A stretch of 19,151 bases of DNA, taken from NCBI GenBank assembly GCA_003564775.1, contig PXEI01000022.1:1-19151 (forward strand), read 5' to 3'. Origin of the DNA: Spirochaetaceae bacterium. Lineage in GTDB: Bacteria > Spirochaetota > Spirochaetia > DSM-27196 > SLAA01. Of the stretch, positions 15,347 to 19,151 are shown in pieces. Below the pieces are notes generated by a model that saw only the letters and a program-made list of their open reading frames with translations, was not told the DNA's origin and made no database searches. Position 1 is the stretch's first letter. The number at the start of each line of letters is the position of its first letter. The position numbers and the translations under genes are program-made.

Positions 15347-15407
15347 GGAATCTCGAGTGCAGTGTACATGATAAGGGCACCGGCGTTCAAACCTCTTTTT
15401 CCCGATA

Positions 15408-15436
15408 TTGACCGCATGCATCGGCTGTGGTATGAA
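15408..15436 (+). promoter_or_regulatory. Sigma70-type promoter of the FGGY kinase
   Basis: -35 TTGACC (15408-15413), 17-bp spacer and -10 TATGAA (15431-15436). The predicted start near 15443 leaves a leader of about 35 nt before the ATG at 15478, with AAGGT at 15467-15471. No comparable promoter was found for the divergent lipoprotein gene. Confidence 0.5.
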
Positions 15437-15447
15437 AACCGCATGCA
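15411..15447. repeat. Direct repeat ACCGCATGCA flanking the kinase -10 box (candidate operator)
   Basis: Exact 10-bp copies at 15411-15420 and 15438-15447, 27 bp apart, each with a GCATGC palindrome at its core. One overlaps the -35 and spacer, and the other lies just after the -10, so a bound regulator would block the promoter. No regulator gene is visible nearby. Confidence 0.45.
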
Positions 15448-15477
15448 CAGATCAGTGAGAATCACCAAGGTCGGGGT

Positions 15478-16889
15478 ATGGGGGGAGTGAGCCAAGAGTT
15501 CTTGGAATCGATATTGGAACATCAGCCATAAAGGCGGGGTGCGTATCACCCGACGGAAGCCTGGTGGCGTCCTCCGGTGAGAGAATCATCGGCTATCCGT
15601 CCGAGCTGCACAACTGGGATGCACAGTTCTGGACACAAACACTCGCACGACTTCTGTCGCGGTTGCCGGGACGAGATCAATTAACCGCGGTAGTCATTAG
15701 CGGCAACGGTCCGACCATCGTGGCCATGGACAAAACCGGTCAAGCGCTTCAACCCAGCCTGTTGTGGCTTGACCCTCGTGAACACCGCCTTCCAGACACG
15801 AATAGCTATTTCCTCCCAAAGGCCGCCTGGCTTTACCAACACATTCCTCTGCTGCGGCGGAAAGTCAAGTGTTTCCTGGGGTGCCCGGAATTTCTGAGCT
15901 TTCAGCTTACAGGAGAAGCGGTTACAACTACACCCGGAGAGGAGTTCAGTCAGTATATCTGGACGCCTGAAGAAATTCGCGCCTACAACTTCAATCCGGC
16001 GCTTTTCCCACCCTTTGTGCAGCCGGGTGATTTTGTTGGAAGAGTTCTTCCGCACGCCGCCGTTGAGTTCGGATTACCGGAACGAATTCCGGTGTTCGCG
16101 GGTGGCTCGGACTTTCTCATGAGCCTTATCGGCACCGCAACCTTGGAACCGGGGCGCACCTGCGACCGCGCAGGCACCTCTGAAGGCATAAATTACTGCT
16201 CCGCTGCCAAGGTTCACGACAGTCGCCTCCGGTGTCTGCCCCATGCCATAGACGGCTACTACAATATAGCTGGCATTCTCAGTTCCACCGGACGTCTTTT
16301 CGAGTGGTTCCGTGAAATCTCGGGACAGAGCAATAAACGTTATGACACAATGTTGGAGGAGATTCGCTCCATTGCCCACTCAAGCGCGTATCCGTGGTTC
16401 TTCCCGTCCATTAAACACGGTGCCGCATGGGAGTTCAGTCGTGGAATGTTTGTTGAGCTCGGTGCGGAGCATGGCGCCGCCGAGATGGGCCGAGCGGTGG
16501 TTGAGTCCATTGGCTTTGCAGTGCGCGAGTCCATGGAAATACTGGAAGAGAACGACTGCCTTATCGACACCGTGTGTGGCTGTGGAGGCCAGGCTAAGAA
16601 CTCTATCTGGACACAGATGAAGGCCGATATCTGTGGAAAAGCCATAGAGGTTCCAGTCATTCAAGATGCCGAACTCGCTGGCTGCGCCGCAGTAGGCTTC
16701 GTTGGTCTTGGACACTACGCCTCAATTCCCGAGGCGGCCGAACAAATAGTCAGAATCCACGCACGCTACGAGCCACGTTCCAATGAGTATGAGCGCTACA
16801 CCGAGCGCTACAACCGCTACCGCGAGGTTTACTCGCGTTTCCGCAGTGCCGCCGCAGATGTGCTTCCCGGCAGTTCGGGCAGCTCCTGA
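15478..16889 (+). CDS. FGGY-family carbohydrate kinase, start out of frame at a poly-G run
   Basis: The frame ending at 16889 encodes an FGGY (xylulokinase/glycerokinase-like) sugar kinase. It begins with the phosphate-binding motif VLGIDIGTSAIKAGC at 15498 and continues through SGNGPTIVAMD, LLWLDPR, GGSDFLMSLIG (probable catalytic Asp) and GTS, to the second-domain motif CGCGGQAKN. This frame is open back to a TGA at 15456 but has no ATG, GTG or TTG before the motif. An ATG at 15478, with AAGG and a promoter upstream, is one base out of frame: it begins a run of six G (15480-15485), and seven would join it to the kinase as MGGSEPRVLGIDIG (about 470 aa). The first in-frame GTG (15564) would remove the ATP motif. 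The cause may be phase variation, a mutation or a sequencing error. It lies divergent to the importer operon. Confidence 0.8.
15480..15485 (+). repeat. Six-G homopolymer at the kinase start codon
   Basis: The G of the ATG at 15478-15480 is the first of six consecutive G. With six, the ATG frame gives a 17-residue peptide ending at TAA (15529-15531). With seven, it reads into the FGGY kinase. Confidence 0.7.
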
Positions 16890-16899
16890 ACTTTATTCG

Positions 16900-16928
16900 T
16901 TGTTTCAGTCCACGCAGCGGTGTATATT
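16900..16928 (+). promoter_or_regulatory. Sigma70-type promoter of the small membrane protein
   Basis: -35 TTGTTT (16900-16905), 17-bp spacer and -10 TATATT (16923-16928), the same -10 sequence as the clpB promoter. Transcription would start near 16935, giving a very short leader of about 16 nt before the GTG at 16951. Confidence 0.55.
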
Positions 16929-16950
16929 TGGGTAAGGAGTGAGGCGAGCT

Positions 16951-17379
16951 GTGTTTTTTTTCGGGCCACTTGCAATGCTGTTTCCATTTGTAGTTGTCCT
17001 CATCATTATGCGCCTGGCTTCCACAGTGTTGTTCAGTGGCGAACAGGGCCGCCCGCGGTCACCGTTTGATGCGCGGCGAGCCTTGTTCCCCGAGTACTAT
17101 GAGAAACTCGGGGGCGCGGACACACAGGCCCGCGTGTTTCAAACTGCACATAAGTTAGGCGGAAGCCTTACGGTCTCGGATGTGGTTATTGAACTCGGAA
17201 TCGGAATAGAAGAAGCAGAGCGCCTGCTTGGGGCGATGGTAGACAACAGTCGCGTTCGGGTAGATGTCAGCGAACAAGGTTTGCTTGTCTACGACTTTCC
17301 GGAGGTACGGGCTCGCTTGGACACAGCTCGCGCCACCCAGCAAAAGCAGCAGGAGCAGCAGAACGATACAGACGCGTAG
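16951..17379 (+). CDS. Small membrane-anchored protein with a winged-helix-like domain
   Basis: I do not recognise a named family. From this GTG the protein has 142 residues. The first about 22 are a strongly hydrophobic helix (GPLAMLFPFVVVLIIMRLA), a signal anchor, followed by a basic, Pro-rich stretch. Residues about 55-115 look like a winged helix: helix around ARVFQTAHKLGG, helix around TVSDVVIELGI, recognition-type helix IEEAERLLGAMVDNS, then two strands (RVRVDVSEQ, GLLVYDF). The tail is rich in Gln (QQKQQEQQ). The domain resembles those in which a short HTH module reads out a bound or partner protein, but no role can be assigned. GTG at 16951 is preferred because GAGG lies 6 nt upstream, whereas the GTG at 16939 touches the AAGGAG. 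Eight T follow the start codon. It has its own promoter. Confidence 0.6.
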   Translation: MFFFGPLAMLFPFVVVLIIMRLASTVLFSGEQGRPRSPFDARRALFPEYYEKLGGADTQARVFQTAHKLGGSLTVSDVVIELGIGIEEAERLLGAMVDNSRVRVDVSEQGLLVYDFPEVRARLDTARATQQKQQEQQNDTDA

Positions 17380-17409
17380 GTAGACCAGCCGTCTGTCTGG
17401 CATCGACGA

Positions 17410-19151
17410 CTACTCATGTGTCTCGGCCAGCACTGCTTCGTAGATCCTGTGCACTTCCTCGGTTATAAGACGCATATAGTCTGAAAAGCTCTCCCCAGCC
17501 CCAACACTAGTAGACGCGCGCAACGCAAGCGCATCACGTTCCGCCCCCTCAGAAGGCAAGGTGTGCACCTGACGGTCATGGAGAACTTGCAAGAGGTGCT
17601 CAATGCGCCGGAGAAAAATATAGTGGCGAGACAAGACATCCGCCTGGCTGCGGCTCAGTAGGCCCTTGCCGATCAGAAGCTGGATCGCTTGCAATGTGTT
17701 GCCGTTGTGAAACGCATCATCTGAACTGAGTGCCCTCATCTGGAGAAACTGGATGGCAAACTCAATATCCCGGATACCGCCAATGCCTGACTTAATGTTC
17801 CACTCTTCAGGTGGCAACTCAGAGATAGACGTCTCCCGCATGAAGCGAATGTTGTCTGCAAGTTTCTTTGACAACCCCGCCTCTGCCATAAGTGGGCGGA
17901 CCTCACGGAGAAACTCCCAACCTAACTCAAGATCCCCAGCAACCGGTCGTAGCTTCAACAAGGCTTGATGTTCCCAAAGCCCGGCCGAACTCCGGTAGTA
18001 ACGCAGCAAGGTCTCACAGCGATACACCAGTGGCCCTGAGTTCCCAAAGGGTCGCAGTCGCAGGTCGACGCGGTATAGATATCCGTCGGCCGTAAAGTCA
18101 CTCAGGTCCGCCCTAAGACGTTGCATAACCTTGGAGAAGAGACGCTCTTCGCGGTCACTCTGTGCGTCCGGACCCACGCCTTCAGGACGATACACCCCAA
18201 GCAGGTCGATATCGGAGCTATAGTTGAGTTCACGTCCGCCAAGCTTGCCGAAAGCAAGCACCACAAAATCCGTGCTTCGTTGTTGTTCGGCAGGAGGGCG
18301 TTCGAGCCAGATTGCATCCAGCAAAAAACCCAAGAGCGTATCGGCCAAATTTGATAGGTCACGACACACTTCCGACAACTCGGCGTGGAGGCAAATATCC
18401 CGTGTCCCGATTCGAAGTATTTCACGCCTTCGAAAAACCCGTGTCAAGCGTAACCGTTCGGCATGATTCGCAGCGTTAGCGGTAAGTTGTTCCAGTTCCG
18501 CCTTGAGCTGCTTCCGTGTTCGCGTCGCTCCCACCAGAGCGGGGTCGGTTACGTAGTCAAAAAACCCGGGATTCCGAATCAGTGTATCGGCCAGGAACTG
18601 ACTGCCCGCAAAAATAGCAACCAGGATCTCAAGCCTTTTTGGCTGCTGTAGCAGACGGTCAAAGTGATCTTTTGGTGACGACATCTGCGAGACAAAACGC
18701 TCCCAGTTGTTCAGTGCCATATCCGGATCCGGACATTGCTGAAGCGTGTCCCAGGCAAGGATTGAGAGCGTCGCAAAGACGTAACGTTGTTCATCCGTAC
18801 CGGATAGGGCGTCAAGATTTGCAAGTGCACGAACCTCATCCTTGAACTTTGCCTGGCTAAGCACCGGCAGGTACCGTTCACGGGCGGGGGTGGGGGTAAG
18901 AACAAGATCCGCTACCGTGCCTACCGCGTCACGTGGCAAGAGTCGCCCTTCGAGCTGAATTTCAACAAAGGACCGGACTGTGGCGGTCTTGGTCTCAAAA
19001 TCCAGGTGGAGTCGACGTGCGGCGCTCAGCTCCTTGCCGGTGCTGTAGCCACAGCGTCCGGCCAGGTGGGCGTACTCGGGCGACTCAACGGACGGCAGGA
19101 ATAAATCACGCGCGTTGCCCCGCAGCATCCGCAAACCATTGATCACGGTGC
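17410..19151 (-). CDS. glnE: Glutamine synthetase adenylyltransferase/deadenylylase GlnE, C-terminal part
   Basis: GlnE adds or removes AMP on glutamine synthetase in response to PII and glutamine. About 579 codons are visible and the frame is still open at the right edge. Residues 1-66 (LRMLRGNARDLFLPS, ESPEYAHLAGRCGY, VRSFVEI) look like the helical end of a preceding module, so an N-terminal nucleotidyltransferase module probably lies outside. Next comes the inter-module helical region (LLQQPKRLEILVAIFAGSQFLADTLIRNPGFFDYV), the arginine-rich helix LRLTRVFRRREILRIG, then the nucleotidyltransferase motif FGKLGGRELNYSSDIDLL (metal-binding Asp312 and Asp314), DLRLRPFGNSGPLV (Asp361) and the GlnE helix SGIGGIRDIEFAIQFLQ. 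The C-terminal helical bundle includes FLRRIEHLLQ and HTLPSE. It converges with the small membrane protein gene, leaving 30 bp. A GTG at 19146 could be read as a start but is probably internal. Confidence 0.85.
   Translation of the reverse strand, partial: TVINGLRMLRGNARDLFLPSVESPEYAHLAGRCGYSTGKELSAARRLHLDFETKTATVRSFVEIQLEGRLLPRDAVGTVADLVLTPTPARERYLPVLSQAKFKDEVRALANLDALSGTDEQRYVFATLSILAWDTLQQCPDPDMALNNWERFVSQMSSPKDHFDRLLQQPKRLEILVAIFAGSQFLADTLIRNPGFFDYVTDPALVGATRTRKQLKAELEQLTANAANHAERLRLTRVFRRREILRIGTRDICLHAELSEVCRDLSNLADTLLGFLLDAIWLERPPAEQQRSTDFVVLAFGKLGGRELNYSSDIDLLGVYRPEGVGPDAQSDREERLFSKVMQRLRADLSDFTADGYLYRVDLRLRPFGNSGPLVYRCETLLRYYRSSAGLWEHQALLKLRPVAGDLELGWEFLREVRPLMAEAGLSKKLADNIRFMRETSISELPPEEWNIKSGIGGIRDIEFAIQFLQMRALSSDDAFHNGNTLQAIQLLIGKGLLSRSQADVLSRHYIFLRRIEHLLQVLHDRQVHTLPSEGAERDALALRASTSVGAGESFSDYMRLITEEVHRIYEAVLAETHE

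Noticed and set aside
15347..15400. Promoter for the BmpA-type lipoprotein on the minus strand
   Set aside because: TTGAAC (15385-15390) is a fair -35, but no acceptable -10 lies 16-18 bp downstream.
15564..16889. GTG at 15564 as the start of the FGGY kinase
   Set aside because: It would remove the ATP/phosphate motif LGIDIGTS encoded in the same frame from 15498, and it has no ribosome-binding site.
17380..17409. Bidirectional terminator between the small membrane protein and glnE
   Set aside because: Only a 4-bp CCAG/CTGG pairing with no T-run is present, too weak to call.
1..19151. Mobile elements, CRISPR arrays, tRNA or rRNA genes
   Set aside because: No transposase or integrase frames, no regular spaced repeats and no tRNA/rRNA-like segments were seen. 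Nearly all the window is accounted for by protein genes.

Overview
The window looks like chromosomal DNA of a free-living, medium-GC bacterium, most plausibly a spirochaete. That is an inference: a BmpA/PnrA-type lipoprotein ABC operon is typical of spirochaetes, and the mix of clpB, argH, hisC, glnE and a GNAT-nitrilase fusion fits a non-parasitic member. No rRNA, tRNA, CRISPR array, transposase or phage gene was seen.

Layout. (a) 1-2591: two signalling genes meet tail to tail. One is a cytoplasmic receiver-histidine kinase hybrid cut by the left edge. The other is a membrane PAS sensor kinase with no phosphoacceptor histidine where one is expected. (b) 2712-4277: a GNAT acetyltransferase fused to a nitrilase-type amidohydrolase, overlapping tail to tail with the next operon. 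(c) 6328-4250, minus strand: a compact operon of a DUF3783-like protein, a HisC-type aminotransferase and a PrsW-like intramembrane protease. (d) 6530-10598, plus strand: clpB behind a good sigma70-type promoter, then argH after a gap with two hairpins. (e) 15334-10604, minus strand: a four-gene ABC importer (lipoprotein, double ATPase, two permeases), with 4-bp ATGA overlaps joining the last three genes. (f) 15478-16889, plus strand, divergent from the importer: an FGGY carbohydrate kinase whose promoter, ribosome-binding site and ATG are all visible. A run of six G at the ATG puts the start one base out of frame with the kinase, and seven G would restore it. (g) 16951-17379: a small membrane-anchored, winged-helix-like protein with its own promoter. 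(h) 17410 to the right edge, minus strand: the C-terminal part of a GlnE-type glutamine synthetase adenylyltransferase.

How the genes work together. The importer and the divergent FGGY kinase probably form an uptake-and-phosphorylation locus for a sugar, polyol or nucleoside-derived compound. Paired 10-bp direct repeats overlapping the kinase promoter are a candidate operator. The most unusual points are the poly-G out-of-frame kinase start, the acceptor-less sensor kinase beside a hybrid kinase that keeps both the aspartate and the histidine, and the ABC ATPase that seems to keep only one canonical ATP site.
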